A stretch of 64,000 nt of DNA, from assembly GCF_900104725.1 (NCBI RefSeq), contig NZ_LT629758.1:5594501-5658500 (forward strand). The letters run 5' to 3'. The position numbers and the translations under genes were made by a program. Of the stretch, positions 50,471 through 60,367 are shown one piece after another (position 1 is the first letter of the stretch; each line of letters opens with the position of its first letter). The notes beneath the pieces were generated by a model. It did no database searches. It saw only the letters and a program-made list of their open reading frames with translations, and was not told the origin of the DNA. Origin of the DNA: Actinoplanes derwentensis (lineage in GTDB: Bacteria > Actinomycetota > Actinomycetes > Mycobacteriales > Micromonosporaceae).

Positions 50471-51091
50471 CTAAGCGAACGCGAGAGTCGCGACCCAGTT
50501 GCCGAGCAGCGCGAACCCGGAGTCCGCCGACTTCTCCGGGTGGAACTGCGCGGCGCTCAAGGCACCGGCCTCCACCACGGCGGCGAACGGCAGATCGTGG
50601 CTCGCGGTCGTCACCAGGGCGTCACTCAGCAGATCAAGATCTTGCGCGGCGTACGAGTGGACGAAGTAGAACCGGGCCTCCGCGTCGAGCCCGGCCAGCA
50701 GCGTCGACCCCTCGGGCACGGCCACCGTGTTCCACCCCATGTGCGGGATCCGCTCGGCGGCGAGCCTGGTCACCGAACCGGGCAGCAGCCCCAGCCCCTT
50801 GGTCTCCACGCCGTGCTCCACTCCCGACTCGAACAGGATCTGCATACCCACACAGATGCCGAGCACCGGCTTCCCGGCGGCGACCCGGGCGGCGATGACC
50901 GGTCCCGCGTTCAGCGCCTCGATCCCGGCCATGCACGCGGCGTAGGCCCCGACACCCGGCACCACCAGACCGTCCGCCTCGGCGGCGAGGTTCAGATCGC
51001 TGGTGACGGTGACCTCTGCCCCGGTCCGGGCGACGGCCCGCTCAGCCGACCGCAGGTTCCCGGAACCGTAGTCCAGGATGACGACGTTCAT
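50471..51091 (-). CDS. hisH: Imidazole glycerol phosphate synthase, glutaminase subunit
   Basis: The 206-residue class I glutaminase supplies ammonia to HisF. The catalytic triad is Cys80 (KPVLGICVGMQILFE), His184 and Glu186 (AQFHPEKS). The oxyanion-strand PGVGAY region is present. ATG at 51091 is chosen because it gives MNVVILDYGSGNLRSAERAV and overlaps a small upstream ORF by one base (TGATG). HisF, its partner, is 2.9 kb away on the same strand. Confidence 0.94.
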   Translation of the reverse strand: MNVVILDYGSGNLRSAERAVARTGAEVTVTSDLNLAAEADGLVVPGVGAYAACMAGIEALNAGPVIAARVAAGKPVLGICVGMQILFESGVEHGVETKGLGLLPGSVTRLAAERIPHMGWNTVAVPEGSTLLAGLDAEARFYFVHSYAAQDLDLLSDALVTTASHDLPFAAVVEAGALSAAQFHPEKSADSGFALLGNWVATLAFA

Positions 51092-51252
51092 CACGCCTCC
51101 CCCGACGGCCACCAGGCGAACCCGCCCGCGGTGGCCAGCAGCGCGAGCACCGCGGTGACCCCGACGCTGAACCTGGTCGCGCCCGACTTGACGAGCTGGA
51201 TCACACCACCGATCAGCAGACCGGCCAGCCCGAACAACAGCGTGGCGATCAC
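51091..51252 (-). CDS. 53-residue two-span membrane peptide between hisB and hisH
   Basis: The ORF (GTG start) encodes [20 protein letters not shown] and then VKSGATRFSVG, TAVLALLATAGGFAWWPS and GEA. Two hydrophobic spans are joined by a short basic loop. Its GTG overlaps the hisB stop as GTGA, and its TGA overlaps the hisH ATG by one base, so it is tightly coupled in a 157-nt slot. This strongly suggests real translation. No homologue is recognised; whether it modulates HisB/HisH or simply bridges translation is unknown. Confidence 0.65.
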   Translation of the reverse strand: MIATLLFGLAGLLIGGVIQLVKSGATRFSVGVTAVLALLATAGGFAWWPSGEA

Positions 51253-51860
51253 AGCATCCCCTTGGTGGACGGCAGCGCACCGGCGTTGCGGGCGTCGATC
51301 TCGACAGCCTCACGCAGCGCCCGGGAGAAGGCCTTGAACTGGGCCTCCACCACGTGGTGCGCGTCCGGGTGACCACCCGGGCGGCAGGCACGCAGCACGT
51401 CCACGTGCAGGGTCACCTTCGCCGCGTGACCGAACGCCTCGAAGATGTGCCGGGTCATGCTCGTCGCGTAGACCGGGCCGATGTACGGCACCAGCAGCGG
51501 CTCGTCGTGCACCACATAGGCCCGGCCGGACAGATCCACGGCCGCCCGCACCAGGACCTCGTCCATCGGAATGGTGGCCGAACCGTACCGCCGGATGCCC
51601 CGCTTGTCGCCGAGCGCCTGCGCGAACGCCTCACCGAGCGCGATCGCGGTGTCCTCGATGGTGTGGTGCGAGTCGATCTCCAGATCACCCTCGGTACGCA
51701 CGGTCAGGTCGAACCCGCCGTGCTTGGCGATCTGGTTGAGCATGTGGTCGTAGAAGCCGACCCCGGTGTGCAGGTCACCCTTGCCGGTGCCGTCGAGATC
51801 GATCTCGACGAGCACCTTGGTCTCGTTCGTCACACGGTCGATGCGGCCGATGCGGCTCAC
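51249..51860 (-). CDS. hisB: Imidazoleglycerol-phosphate dehydratase
   Basis: The 203-residue manganese enzyme dehydrates IGP. The two metal-binding motifs are [17 protein letters not shown] and DSHHTIED in the first half and [20 protein letters not shown] and [13 protein letters not shown] in the second. It is monofunctional (no HisN phosphatase domain). The GTG start overlaps the hisC stop by 4 nt. Confidence 0.95.
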   Translation of the reverse strand: MSRIGRIDRVTNETKVLVEIDLDGTGKGDLHTGVGFYDHMLNQIAKHGGFDLTVRTEGDLEIDSHHTIEDTAIALGEAFAQALGDKRGIRRYGSATIPMDEVLVRAAVDLSGRAYVVHDEPLLVPYIGPVYATSMTRHIFEAFGHAAKVTLHVDVLRACRPGGHPDAHHVVEAQFKAFSRALREAVEIDARNAGALPSTKGML

Positions 51861-52930
51861 AGGATCTCCTCGGCGGCGTTCAGAAAAGCGGTGGTCTCAG
51901 ATTCGATACCGGCGGTGACTCGCAGCCAGCCGGCCAGGCCCACGTCCCGGATCAGCACACCCCGGTCCAGGAAGGCCTGCCAGGCGGCCTTCTGATCATC
52001 GCCGGTGCGGAACAGCACGAAGTTGGCGTCGCTGTCCGCGGTGGTGACGCCCCGGCCCCTCAAGGTGGAGACGATCCGATCCCGCTGGACCTTGATCTGC
52101 TCCACCGTGGCCAGCAGCGCGGCACTCTGCGACACGGCGGCCCGGGCAGCGGCCTGCGTCAAGGCACTCAAGTGGTACGGCAGGCGCACCAACTGCACCG
52201 CGTCGACCACCGCCGGATCGGCCGCGAAATAGCCCAGCCGCCCACCGGCGAACCCGAACGCCTTACTCATCGTCCGGGTCACCACCAGGCGCGGGTGCTC
52301 CGGCAGCAACTCGATCGCGCTGCGGGTGCCGCCCCGGGCGTACTCGAAATAGGCCTCGTCGACCAGCACCATGCCCCGCGCCGCCCCGAGCACCGCGTCG
52401 ACCACCGCGGGATCCAAGGCGGTGCCGGTCGGGTTGTTCGGCGAACAGAGGAACACCAGGTCCGGGTCGTGCCGGTGGATCTCAGCGACCGCCGCGTCCG
52501 CCCGCAACCCGAAATCGGGATCGCGCAGCGAACCGATCCAGCGAGTGCCGGTACCCGCTGCGAGCAGCGGATGCATCGAATAGGACGGGCCGAACCCGAG
52601 CGCGGTCCGGCCCGGCCCACCGAACGCCTGCAGCAGCTGCTGCTGAACCTCGTTGGACCCGTTCGCGGCCCACACCTGCCGGTAGGACAGATCGTGACCG
52701 AGATAGCCGGCCAGGTCGGAGCGCAACGCCACGGCGTCCCGGTCCGGGTACCGGTTGAGGTCGGCCAGCTCGGCGTCGAGCGTCTTACGCATTGCCTCGA
52801 TCACCGGCCGCGGAACCGCGAAAGCATGCTCGTTCGTGTTCAACCGGACGGCGACGTCGAGCTGCGGCGCCCCATACGGGGTCTGGCCACGCAGGTCGTC
52901 CCGGATCGGCAGATCGTCGATGGTGGTCAT
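51857..52930 (-). CDS. hisC: Histidinol-phosphate aminotransferase
   Basis: The 357-residue fold-type I PLP enzyme transaminates imidazole-acetol phosphate. The Schiff-base lysine is Lys223 in [25 protein letters not shown] and VDEAYFEY are cofactor-contacting motifs. ATG overlaps the hisD stop as ATGA. Normal length. Confidence 0.95.
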   Translation of the reverse strand: MTTIDDLPIRDDLRGQTPYGAPQLDVAVRLNTNEHAFAVPRPVIEAMRKTLDAELADLNRYPDRDAVALRSDLAGYLGHDLSYRQVWAANGSNEVQQQLLQAFGGPGRTALGFGPSYSMHPLLAAGTGTRWIGSLRDPDFGLRADAAVAEIHRHDPDLVFLCSPNNPTGTALDPAVVDAVLGAARGMVLVDEAYFEYARGGTRSAIELLPEHPRLVVTRTMSKAFGFAGGRLGYFAADPAVVDAVQLVRLPYHLSALTQAAARAAVSQSAALLATVEQIKVQRDRIVSTLRGRGVTTADSDANFVLFRTGDDQKAAWQAFLDRGVLIRDVGLAGWLRVTAGIESETTAFLNAAEEIL

Positions 52931-54234
52931 GAGAACCGGACCTTCACCGCGTCACCGTGGGCCGGCAGATCCTCCGCGTTCGCGAGCGCCACCACGTGCC
53001 CGGCGACATCACGCAGAGCCTCCTCCGTGTACTCCACGACGTGGATGCCCCGTAGGAACGACTGCACCGACAGCCCCGACGAGTGCCGCGCGCAGCCCCC
53101 GGTCGGCAACACGTGATTGGAACCGGCCGCGTAGTCACCGAGCGACACCGGCGCCCACGCGCCCACGAAGATCGCACCCGCGTTACGGACCCGCATGGCC
53201 CACTCGCGCGCGTCCCGGGTCTGGATCTCCAGGTGCTCCGCAGCGTACTCGTCGACCACCCGAAGACCCTGCTCCAAGTCGTCGACCAGCACCACACCGG
53301 ACTGCTCGCCGGTGAGCGCGGTCCGTACCCGCTGGTCGTGCTTGGTGGTCTTGATCTGGATCTCCAACTCGGCCTCGACCGCGTCGGCCAGCGCCGGAGA
53401 GTCCGTGACCAGCACACTCGCGGCGAGCGGGTCGTGCTCGGCCTGACTGATCAGGTCGGCGGCGACATGCCGCGGATCGGCGGTCTCGTCGGCCAGGATC
53501 GCGATCTCGGTCGGGCCGGCCTCCGCGTCGATCCCGACCCGGCCCTGCAGGATCCGCTTCGCGGCGGTCACCCAGATGTTGCCCGGCCCGGTGATCACAT
53601 CGACCGGCTCACACCGGTCGGCCTCGTCCACACCGTCCGCGCCGTAACCCAGCATCGCGATCGCCTGCGCGCCACCGACCGCGTAGACCTCGGTCACCCC
53701 GAGCAGCGCGCACGCCGCCAGGACCCGCGAGTCCGGCAGACCGTTGTTGGCGATCTGCGGCGGCGACGTCACCACCAGACCCTCGACACCGGCCTCCTGG
53801 GCGGGCACCACGTTCATCACCACGGTCGACGGGTAGACGGCCAGGCCACCGGGCACGTAGAGACCGACCCGGCGCACCGGCACCCAGCGCTCGGTGACCG
53901 TGCCCCCGTCGACCACCTGCGTGGTCGTGTCGGTACGGCGCTGGTCGGCGTGCACCTTACGAGCCCGTTTGATCACCTCGAGCAGGGCGGCCCGCACCTC
54001 GGGCTCCAGCACGTCGGCAGCCGCGGCGATCGCCTCGGCCGGCACACGCAGGCGCTCCAGGGTGACGCCGTCGAACTTCTCGGTCGCCTCCCGGATCGCA
54101 CTGAACCCATGCTCATGGACCGCCTCGACAAGCGGGCGAATCCTCTCGACGGCCACAGAGACGTCGAGCTGGGCACGGGGCAGCAGTCCGCGCGGGTCCC
54201 GCCGGGAGCCGCGCAGGTCGATCCGATTCAGCAC
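52927..54234 (-). CDS. hisD: Histidinol dehydrogenase
   Basis: The 435-residue zinc enzyme oxidises histidinol to histidine with two NAD. Motifs: [69 protein letters not shown] and [23 protein letters not shown] at 54234 is chosen because the protein then begins [20 protein letters not shown], as in relatives; longer readings add 51 residues of poor quality. TAGACT lies 7 nt upstream, so this first gene of the operon may be leaderless. Confidence 0.94.
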   Translation of the reverse strand: MLNRIDLRGSRRDPRGLLPRAQLDVSVAVERIRPLVEAVHEHGFSAIREATEKFDGVTLERLRVPAEAIAAAADVLEPEVRAALLEVIKRARKVHADQRRTDTTTQVVDGGTVTERWVPVRRVGLYVPGGLAVYPSTVVMNVVPAQEAGVEGLVVTSPPQIANNGLPDSRVLAACALLGVTEVYAVGGAQAIAMLGYGADGVDEADRCEPVDVITGPGNIWVTAAKRILQGRVGIDAEAGPTEIAILADETADPRHVAADLISQAEHDPLAASVLVTDSPALADAVEAELEIQIKTTKHDQRVRTALTGEQSGVVLVDDLEQGLRVVDEYAAEHLEIQTRDAREWAMRVRNAGAIFVGAWAPVSLGDYAAGSNHVLPTGGCARHSSGLSVQSFLRGIHVVEYTEEALRDVAGHVVALANAEDLPAHGDAVKVRFS

Positions 54235-54307
54235 GTGGCCCAGTCTAAGCCGCCACGGAAGCGGGTTTTCCACACGACTCTCCTGGCCCGAGCCGTGGGA
54301 CAGGTTC

Positions 54308-54785
54308 TCATCCGAGACGTTCCGATAAAGGCCACCACCGGCGCTTCGGTTTCGGTGCGGACACGAACGGCAGGTAGACGGTGCCACCGATCACCTTTCC
54401 CGGTACGGGAGTGGGCAGGTCTCCGGGTAGGCAGACGTCCGCCTCGAAACCGGCAATGCGGACCCGGGCCACCGAGAACTCCCCGCCGGGCGCCGCCACC
54501 GTCCGGCGCTCCGCGATCAGGACCGCGCCGTTGAGCAGCGCGATCGGGTCGCCATCGACCTGATCGAACGTGCCCGGCTCAGCTCCGGCCACGGCCAGCC
54601 GTTCTCGACGAAGTCATCACCCTGTCGTCACGCAGGCCGAACACCAGCCGCACCCCGGACGGGCCGATCGTGATCCCCTCGGCCGTGCCGACGACCTCGG
54701 TGGCCGGCATGACCCGGCCGAGCAGCGTGTTCAGCCCGTCCTGATCGAGCGAGCCGAATCCCGGACAGCCGAAGTTCGAAGCCAT
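54308..54785 (-). pseudogene. Frameshifted small gene upstream of hisD
   Basis: Two adjoining minus-strand frames look like one protein. The first (from ATG 54785) reads MASNFGCPGFGSLDQDGLNT, LLGRVMPATEVVGTAEGITI and ends after GLRDDRVMTSS; the second (from about 54590) reads [40 protein letters not shown] and [18 protein letters not shown] stretch between them reads DFVENGWPWPEL in the third frame. Two small indels near 54590-54610 would restore one gene of about 155 residues. It could instead be two coupled small genes. No domain recognised. Confidence 0.45.
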
Positions 54786-54851
54786 CCGCGCACGACATCG
54801 ATCATCGGCGTTACGCAGCGACCGGAATACCGGCTTCGTCCTCACGGCGGG

Positions 54852-54879
54852 TTGACCATGGTCGGCAGCGGACTAGGCT
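54852..54879 (+). promoter_or_regulatory. SigA-type promoter of the LON-domain gene
   Basis: TTGACC (54852-54857), a 16-nt spacer and TAGGCT (54874-54879) lie 6 nt before the GTG start. The -35 and -10 boxes are near consensus for the vegetative sigma factor, and transcription from about 54886 would give a leaderless mRNA. Confidence 0.75.
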
Positions 54880-54885
54880 GAACGC

Positions 54886-55593
54886 GTGAGCGATCGGCTG
54901 CCGGTCTTCCCGCTGAGCACGGTGCTCTTCCCAGGTCTGGTGCTGCCCTTGCACATTTTCGAGGAGCGTTACCGCGCCCTCGTCCGCGAGCTGGTGGCCA
55001 AGTCGGAGGAGACACCGCACGAGTTCGGCGTGGTCACCTTTCGGCACGGCAGCGAGGTCACCCCCGACCCCGGCGAGGACACCGCCGTTACCGCGCCCCC
55101 GATCGGCGCCGACGATCTCTACGAAGTGGGCTGCACTGCCGAGTTGCGGCACGTCACCGAGTTGCCGGACGGCCGCTTCGACATCATGACCGTCGGCCGC
55201 CGCCGTTTCCGGGTGCTGAGCGTCGAGCAGGGCGCCGAGCCCTACCTGACGGCTCGTGTCGAGTGGCTTCCCGAGGAGGACGAGCCCAGCCCAGCCGCGC
55301 AGCTCTTCGCTCCGCGGGTGCTCACCGCGTTCCGGGTCTACCTGGAGCTGCTGCGCCCCAACAGTGAAGGCCTCGACCAGGTGCCCGACGACCCGACCGT
55401 CCTGTCCCATCTGGTCGCGGCCACTGCCCAGCTCACCGTCGAGGAGCGGCAGATGTTGCTGGCCGCACCTGACACGGCGGACCGGTTACGGGCCGAGCTA
55501 CGGCTGCTGAACCGTGAGGTCGGCTTGTTGGCCAAGGTGCGTGCGGTCCCGGTCCCGTTGGCCGACCTGGCCAGACCGGCAAGCCCGAACTAG
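54886..55593 (+). CDS. LON substrate-binding-domain protein
   Basis: The 235-residue protein has the N-terminal domain of Lon proteases (LPVFPLSTVLFPGLVLPLHI, FEERYRALVRELV, GVVTFRHGSEV, VGCTAELRHVTELPDGRFDI, GRRRFRVL) followed by a helical bundle, without AAA ATPase or protease domains. Such single-domain proteins are common in actinobacteria; possible roles are substrate recognition or an adaptor. The GTG start is fixed by the promoter just upstream. A large inverted repeat lies after its stop. Confidence 0.9.
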   Translation: MSDRLPVFPLSTVLFPGLVLPLHIFEERYRALVRELVAKSEETPHEFGVVTFRHGSEVTPDPGEDTAVTAPPIGADDLYEVGCTAELRHVTELPDGRFDIMTVGRRRFRVLSVEQGAEPYLTARVEWLPEEDEPSPAAQLFAPRVLTAFRVYLELLRPNSEGLDQVPDDPTVLSHLVAATAQLTVEERQMLLAAPDTADRLRAELRLLNREVGLLAKVRAVPVPLADLARPASPN

Positions 55594-55626
55594 CCGCCCC
55601 ACTCCCCAACCCCAAACCCCTCTTTC

Positions 55627-55800
55627 TTTCGGCTAGCCGTAGCTCAGACAGGTTCTGCGGTAGTCATTCCATGCCTGACGTACGGCTCGGGTCGCTCAGC
55701 CGTAGCTCAGCCATGGAATGACATAGCCAGAACCTGCCTGAGCTACGGCTAGCCGAAGAATGTCCCAGTCGAAACATGTCTGAGCTACGGCTAGCCGAAA
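55627..55800. repeat. Large inverted repeat with a third, repeated arm
   Basis: A 47-nt arm (55627-55673, beginning TTTCGGCTAGCCGTAGCTCA) is repeated inverted at 55712-55758, with mismatches confined mainly to the middle and near-perfect pairing at both ends; the loop is 38 nt and itself contains GCCGTAGCTCAG at 55699-55710. A further inverted copy of the outer 22 nt follows at 55779-55800 and can compete for the first arm. It lies between two convergent genes (stops at 55593 and 55841), with no ORF of note. It may be a bidirectional terminator or a small non-coding mobile element. Confidence 0.75.
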
Positions 55801-55840
55801 AAATAAGGGGGTGGCGGGCGGGTTGGGTGGGCGGGGCTTG

Positions 55841-56746
55841 TCAGCGGTCGTCGGGCTTGGGGCTGTCGGGAAGCCCTCGCGCATCCGGTGAATTGATCGG
55901 CATGCCCGGACCGTCCCGGAATCCGGCCGGTTCGGCGGACTCGGGTCCGAACGTGACCGGTCCCCCGTACCGCTGCTGGTCCGGAATGGTCGTCTCCCGC
56001 TCGGACGGGTCCTCGTAGGCCGGATGGTTGGCCCCGTAACCCGGAAACGCGCCCGGCAGATCCAGATCGGGATCGTTGGACCAGCCCGCCAGCAGAGTCA
56101 GCACGATCGCCGCCACGAAAGCCGGCACCAGTTTCGGCCCGAGCGCCTGCAACTCCGGCGGCGCCAGATATGTCGAGCCCTGCACCGCCGTGGCCCGCCA
56201 CTGGTCGTAGGCGTCCCGCCCAAGGTATTCCCCGGCCATCGGCGCCACCCAGCGCCCGGCCAGTAACGTCCCACCGACGACGCCGAGCAGCAGGAACGGC
56301 CCCCGATCACGGCGCAGCAGCAGCCACGACCCGATCGTCACGATCAGTCCGAAGCCGAGCCCGAGCAGGGTGAACCAGCCGTCGGCGGCGATGTACTGCT
56401 CCGGGGAGGGGTCGGTGACCAGTGTCCCGGACGTTCCGGCGTCGACCACGGGAACACCCGGTGCCAGCCACGCCCAGAGGAGCCCGAACAGCACGCCGAG
56501 CACCGAGATCACGGCGGCGACGCCGAGTCCCACGCTCAGGCTGCGCCGCCACGGCCGCCGGCTGCCCTGATGCAGCCGGAACCACCGCTGCCATTCCGGC
56601 CCAGCGCCGAAGAACGGCCCGCCCGCCGAAGACTCGGGCACCGGATACTCCGACCCCACGGTAGACCCCGACCCCACCGGAAACGACGGCCCCACCGGCA
56701 TGGCCGATGTCTCCGGCCCGGACGGCTGCTCATTCGGGTAAGACAC
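55841..56746 (-). CDS. Four-span membrane protein, possibly DUF2567-like
   Basis: The 301-residue protein has a Pro/Ser/Gly-rich N-terminal 75 residues, then four hydrophobic spans (SVGLGVAAVISVLGVLFGLL, LGLGFGLIVTIGSWLLL, GPFLLLGVVGGTLLAGRWVA, PAFVAAIVLTLLAGW) and a hydrophilic, Pro/Gly/Asp-rich C-terminal tail of about 75 residues. The long loop between spans 1 and 2, containing PSPEQYIAADGWF, would face outside. The assignment to DUF2567 is tentative. It is 30 nt downstream of dnaE and may share its transcript. Confidence 0.65.
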   Translation of the reverse strand: MSYPNEQPSGPETSAMPVGPSFPVGSGSTVGSEYPVPESSAGGPFFGAGPEWQRWFRLHQGSRRPWRRSLSVGLGVAAVISVLGVLFGLLWAWLAPGVPVVDAGTSGTLVTDPSPEQYIAADGWFTLLGLGFGLIVTIGSWLLLRRDRGPFLLLGVVGGTLLAGRWVAPMAGEYLGRDAYDQWRATAVQGSTYLAPPELQALGPKLVPAFVAAIVLTLLAGWSNDPDLDLPGAFPGYGANHPAYEDPSERETTIPDQQRYGGPVTFGPESAEPAGFRDGPGMPINSPDARGLPDSPKPDDR

Positions 56747-56776
56747 GCTGCGATCCTTCCAGATCGGCCCGCACCG

Positions 56777-59700
56777 TCAGGCGACGGCCGACGGGCCGAG
56801 GATCATCTTGAGGTCGGCGCGCAGAGCCGGCGTCGCCGCCACCCGGAAGGCGCCGAGCCGCATGATCGTGGTCCGTTTGCCGTTCTGCAGGTGGACGTGC
56901 ACTTCGGTCTCGCCCGGGTGGCTGACCAGGATCTCCTTGAGCTGGCCGACCATCGGCGGTGTGCACTTGGTGATCGGCATGGTCAGGGTGACCGGCTTGT
57001 TGTCCGAGTTGTGGGAGATCTCCGGGATGGACATGTCCATCGCCATGATCCGGGCCTGATCGTCGCGCCTGTCGATCCGGCCTTTGACGACCACGATCGC
57101 GTCCTCGGCGATGTACTGGCCGACCAGCTCGTACGTGTTCGGGAAGAAGAGCGCCTCGACACCGCCGGCCAGGTCTTCCAGTGTGGCCGAGGCCCACGAC
57201 TTGCCCTGTTTGGTGATTCGCCGCTGGACTCCGGTGAGGATGCCGGCGAGGGTGACGACCGCGCCGTCCGGGACGGAGCCCTCCTCGTTGAGGGCGGCGA
57301 TCGAGGTGTCGGCCGCGTTGGCCAGCATCGCTTCGAGACCGGCGAGCGGGTGGTCGGAGACGTAGAGGCCGAGCATCTCCCGCTCGAAGGCCAGTTTGTC
57401 GCGCTTGTCCCACTCGCTGTCGCCGATCGTCGGCATGGTGACCGCGGCCGAGCCGCTGCCGCTGCCGTCGTCGTCGCCGAACGCCCCGAACAGGTCGAAC
57501 TGGCCGGCCGCCTCGTTGCGTTTGACGTCGGCGTACGCGTCGATCGCCTCGGCGTGCACCGCGAGCAGGCTCTTGCGGCTGTGCCCCATCGAGTCGAACG
57601 CGCCCGCCTTGATCAGCGACTCGATCGTCCTCTTGTTGCAGGCCACCGCGTCGACCTTGGACAGGAAGTTGTAGAAGTCGTTGTAGTCGCCCTTTTCCTT
57701 GCGGCATCGCACGACGGCTTCGACCACGTTGCCGCCGACGTTCCGGACGGCGCCCAGACCGAACCGGATGTTCTTGCCGACCGGGGTGAACGGCCCGGCG
57801 GACTGGTTCACGTCCGGCGGCAGCACCTGGATGCCCATCCGGCGGCATTCCGCCAGGTACATGGCCATCTTGTCCTTGTCGTCGCCGACACTGGTGAGCA
57901 GACCGGCCATGTATTCCGCCGGGTAGTGCGCCTTCAGATAGGCGGTCCAGAACGACACCAGGCCGTACGCCGCGGAGTGCGCCTTGTTGAACGCGTAGCC
58001 GGCGAACGGCACCAGCACGTCCCACACTGCCTGGATGGCCTCGTCGCCGTAGCCGTTCTCCCGGCAGCCGTCGCGGAAGGGGATGAACTCCTTGTCCAGG
58101 ATCTCTTTCTTCTTCTTACCCATCGCGCGGCGCAGCAGGTCGGCCTGGCCGAGGCTGTAGCCGGCGAGGATCTGCGCGGCGCGCTGCACCTGCTCTTGAT
58201 AGACGATCAGGCCGTACGTGGGTTCGAGGATCTCGCGCAGCGGCTCTTCCAGCTCCGGGTGGATCGGGGTGATCTCCTGGAGCTTGTTCTTGCGGAGCGC
58301 GTAGTTGGTGTGCGAGTCGACGCCCATCGGGCCGGGACGGTAGAGCGCCAGGACGGCGGAGATGTCCTCGAAGTTGTCCGGTTTCATCAGGCGCAGCAGC
58401 GAGCGCATCGGTCCGCCGTCGAGCTGGAACACGCCCAGGGTGTCGCCGCGGGACAGCAGTTCGTACGCTTTCGGGTCGTCCAGCGGTAGCGACAGCAGGT
58501 CGAGTTTCGCGCCGTGGTTGATCTCGACGTTGCGGTTCGCGTCGTCCAGGATCGTCAGGTTGCGCAGGCCGAGGAAGTCCATCTTCAGCAGGCCGAGCGT
58601 CTCGCAGGTCGGGTAGTCGAACTGCGTGATGATCACGCCGTCGCTGGCCCGGCGCATGAGCGGGATGTGGTCGATGATCGGCTCGGCGGACATGATGACG
58701 CCGGCGGCGTGCACGCCGGTCTGCCGGATCAGGCCCTCGATGCCGCGGGCGGTGTCGATGACCTTCTTGACGTCCGGGTTCTGCTCGTACAGCGACCGGA
58801 CCTCACCGGCCTCGTTGTACCGCTTGTCGTCCTTGTTGAAGATGCCACCGAGGGTGATGCCCTTGCCCATCACGTCCGGCGGCATCGCCTTGGTGATCTG
58901 GTCGCCGACCGAGTACGGATAGCCGAGGACCCGGGCAGAGTCCTTGATCGCGGCCTTGGCCTTGATCGTGCCGAACGTGGCGATCTGGGCGACCTTGTCG
59001 TCGCCCCATTTCTCGGTGACGTAGCGGATGACTTCGGCGCGGCGCCGGTCGTCGAAGTCGATGTCGACGTCGGGCATCGAGATGCGCTCGGGGTTGAGGA
59101 ACCGTTCGAAGATCAGGCCGTGCTGGATCGGGTCTAGGTCGGTGATGGCCATCGCGTAGGCGATCAGCGAGCCGGCCGCCGAGCCACGGCCGGGACCGAC
59201 CGCGATGCCGTTGTCCTTCGCCCACTGGATGAAGTCGGCGACCACCAGGAAGTACGCCGGGAAGCCCATCGAGATGATGACGCCCAGTTCGTATTCGGCC
59301 TGTTTGACGTGTGTCTCCGGGATGCCGTCCGGGAAGCGCCGGCGCAGGCCTTCGAAGGCCTCGTGCCGGAAGAACTCCTCCTCGGTGTAGCCGTCCGGGA
59401 TGGGGAACCGGGGCATCAGGTTCTTGAAGGTGAACATCCCGTCGGTGTTCACTTTCTCGGCGACCAGCAGGGTGTTGCGGCAGCCGTCCTGCCAGGCTTC
59501 GGAGGAGTCGACGGCGCGCATCTGGTCGGCCGATTTCACGAAGTAGCCGGAGCCGTCGAAGCGGAACCGGTTGGGGTCGGCGACGTTGCTGCCGGTCTGG
59601 ACGCACAGCAGCACGTCGTGGGCCGCGGACTGTTCCTCGTGCACGTAGTGCGAGTCGTTGGTGACCAGCGGCGGGATGTTGAGTTTCCTACCGATCTCCA

Positions 59701-60316
59701 GCAGGCCGTCGCGGACCCGCTTCTCGATCGACAGGCCGTGGTCCATGATCTCCAGGAAGTAGTGCTCCTTACCGAGCGCCTCCTGGTATTTCGCGGCCGA
59801 CTTGAGGGCCTCGTCGAAGTGCCCGAGGCGCAGCCGGGTCTGCACGATGCCGGACGGGCAGCCGGTGGTGCCCATGATCCCTTCGGCGTGTTCCGCGATG
59901 ATGTCGAAGTCCATCCTCGGGTACTTGCCGAGTTGGCCTTCGATGGAGCCGCGCGAGTTGAGCCGGAACAGGTTCTTCAGACCGACCGCGTTACGTGCCC
60001 ACATGGTCATGTGCGTGTACGCACCGTTACCGGAGACGTCGTCTGACTTCTGTTCCGGGCGGCCCCATTTGATGCGCTTCTTGTCGAGGCGTGACTCGGG
60101 CGCGACGTACGCCTCGACTCCGATGACCGGGATCACACCGGCGGCTTTGGCCTGGGTGTAGAAGTCGAACGCCCCGTGCATGTTGCCGTGGTCGGTGATC
60201 GCGGCGGCGGGCATGCCGAGCCGTTTCGCCTCCGCGAGAAGTTCTTTGATCCGGGCCGCCCCGTCGAGCATTGAATACTCTGTGTGCACATGTAGGTGCA
60301 CAAACGAGTCAGACAC
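56777..60316 (-). CDS. dnaE: DNA polymerase III subunit alpha
   Basis: The 1179-residue replicative polymerase shows the PHP domain at the N-terminus ([20 protein letters not shown]), [16 protein letters not shown] near 375 and the catalytic aspartates in PDVDIDFDD at about 415-423. The fingers and HhH regions ([27 protein letters not shown]-type) and the C-terminal OB fold ([18 protein letters not shown]) are complete. It is DnaE1-type by length. The PHP domain retains many of its His residues, so proofreading activity, known for mycobacterial DnaE1, is plausible. Leader TAGGCT lies about 40 nt upstream. Confidence 0.95.
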   Translation of the reverse strand: MSDSFVHLHVHTEYSMLDGAARIKELLAEAKRLGMPAAAITDHGNMHGAFDFYTQAKAAGVIPVIGVEAYVAPESRLDKKRIKWGRPEQKSDDVSGNGAYTHMTMWARNAVGLKNLFRLNSRGSIEGQLGKYPRMDFDIIAEHAEGIMGTTGCPSGIVQTRLRLGHFDEALKSAAKYQEALGKEHYFLEIMDHGLSIEKRVRDGLLEIGRKLNIPPLVTNDSHYVHEEQSAAHDVLLCVQTGSNVADPNRFRFDGSGYFVKSADQMRAVDSSEAWQDGCRNTLLVAEKVNTDGMFTFKNLMPRFPIPDGYTEEEFFRHEAFEGLRRRFPDGIPETHVKQAEYELGVIISMGFPAYFLVVADFIQWAKDNGIAVGPGRGSAAGSLIAYAMAITDLDPIQHGLIFERFLNPERISMPDVDIDFDDRRRAEVIRYVTEKWGDDKVAQIATFGTIKAKAAIKDSARVLGYPYSVGDQITKAMPPDVMGKGITLGGIFNKDDKRYNEAGEVRSLYEQNPDVKKVIDTARGIEGLIRQTGVHAAGVIMSAEPIIDHIPLMRRASDGVIITQFDYPTCETLGLLKMDFLGLRNLTILDDANRNVEINHGAKLDLLSLPLDDPKAYELLSRGDTLGVFQLDGGPMRSLLRLMKPDNFEDISAVLALYRPGPMGVDSHTNYALRKNKLQEITPIHPELEEPLREILEPTYGLIVYQEQVQRAAQILAGYSLGQADLLRRAMGKKKKEILDKEFIPFRDGCRENGYGDEAIQAVWDVLVPFAGYAFNKAHSAAYGLVSFWTAYLKAHYPAEYMAGLLTSVGDDKDKMAMYLAECRRMGIQVLPPDVNQSAGPFTPVGKNIRFGLGAVRNVGGNVVEAVVRCRKEKGDYNDFYNFLSKVDAVACNKRTIESLIKAGAFDSMGHSRKSLLAVHAEAIDAYADVKRNEAAGQFDLFGAFGDDDGSGSGSAAVTMPTIGDSEWDKRDKLAFEREMLGLYVSDHPLAGLEAMLANAADTSIAALNEEGSVPDGAVVTLAGILTGVQRRITKQGKSWASATLEDLAGGVEALFFPNTYELVGQYIAEDAIVVVKGRIDRRDDQARIMAMDMSIPEISHNSDNKPVTLTMPITKCTPPMVGQLKEILVSHPGETEVHVHLQNGKRTTIMRLGAFRVAATPALRADLKMILGPSAVA

Positions 60317-60367
60317 CCGGACCCCCTCTTGGCGTTGACGGCGCCGTGAAGCCTAGCCCGACCGAAC

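Noticed and set aside
56570..58489. A 639-codon plus-strand frame opposite dnaE and the membrane gene
   Set aside because: Shadow of dnaE, lacking a ribosome site, start context and any domain.
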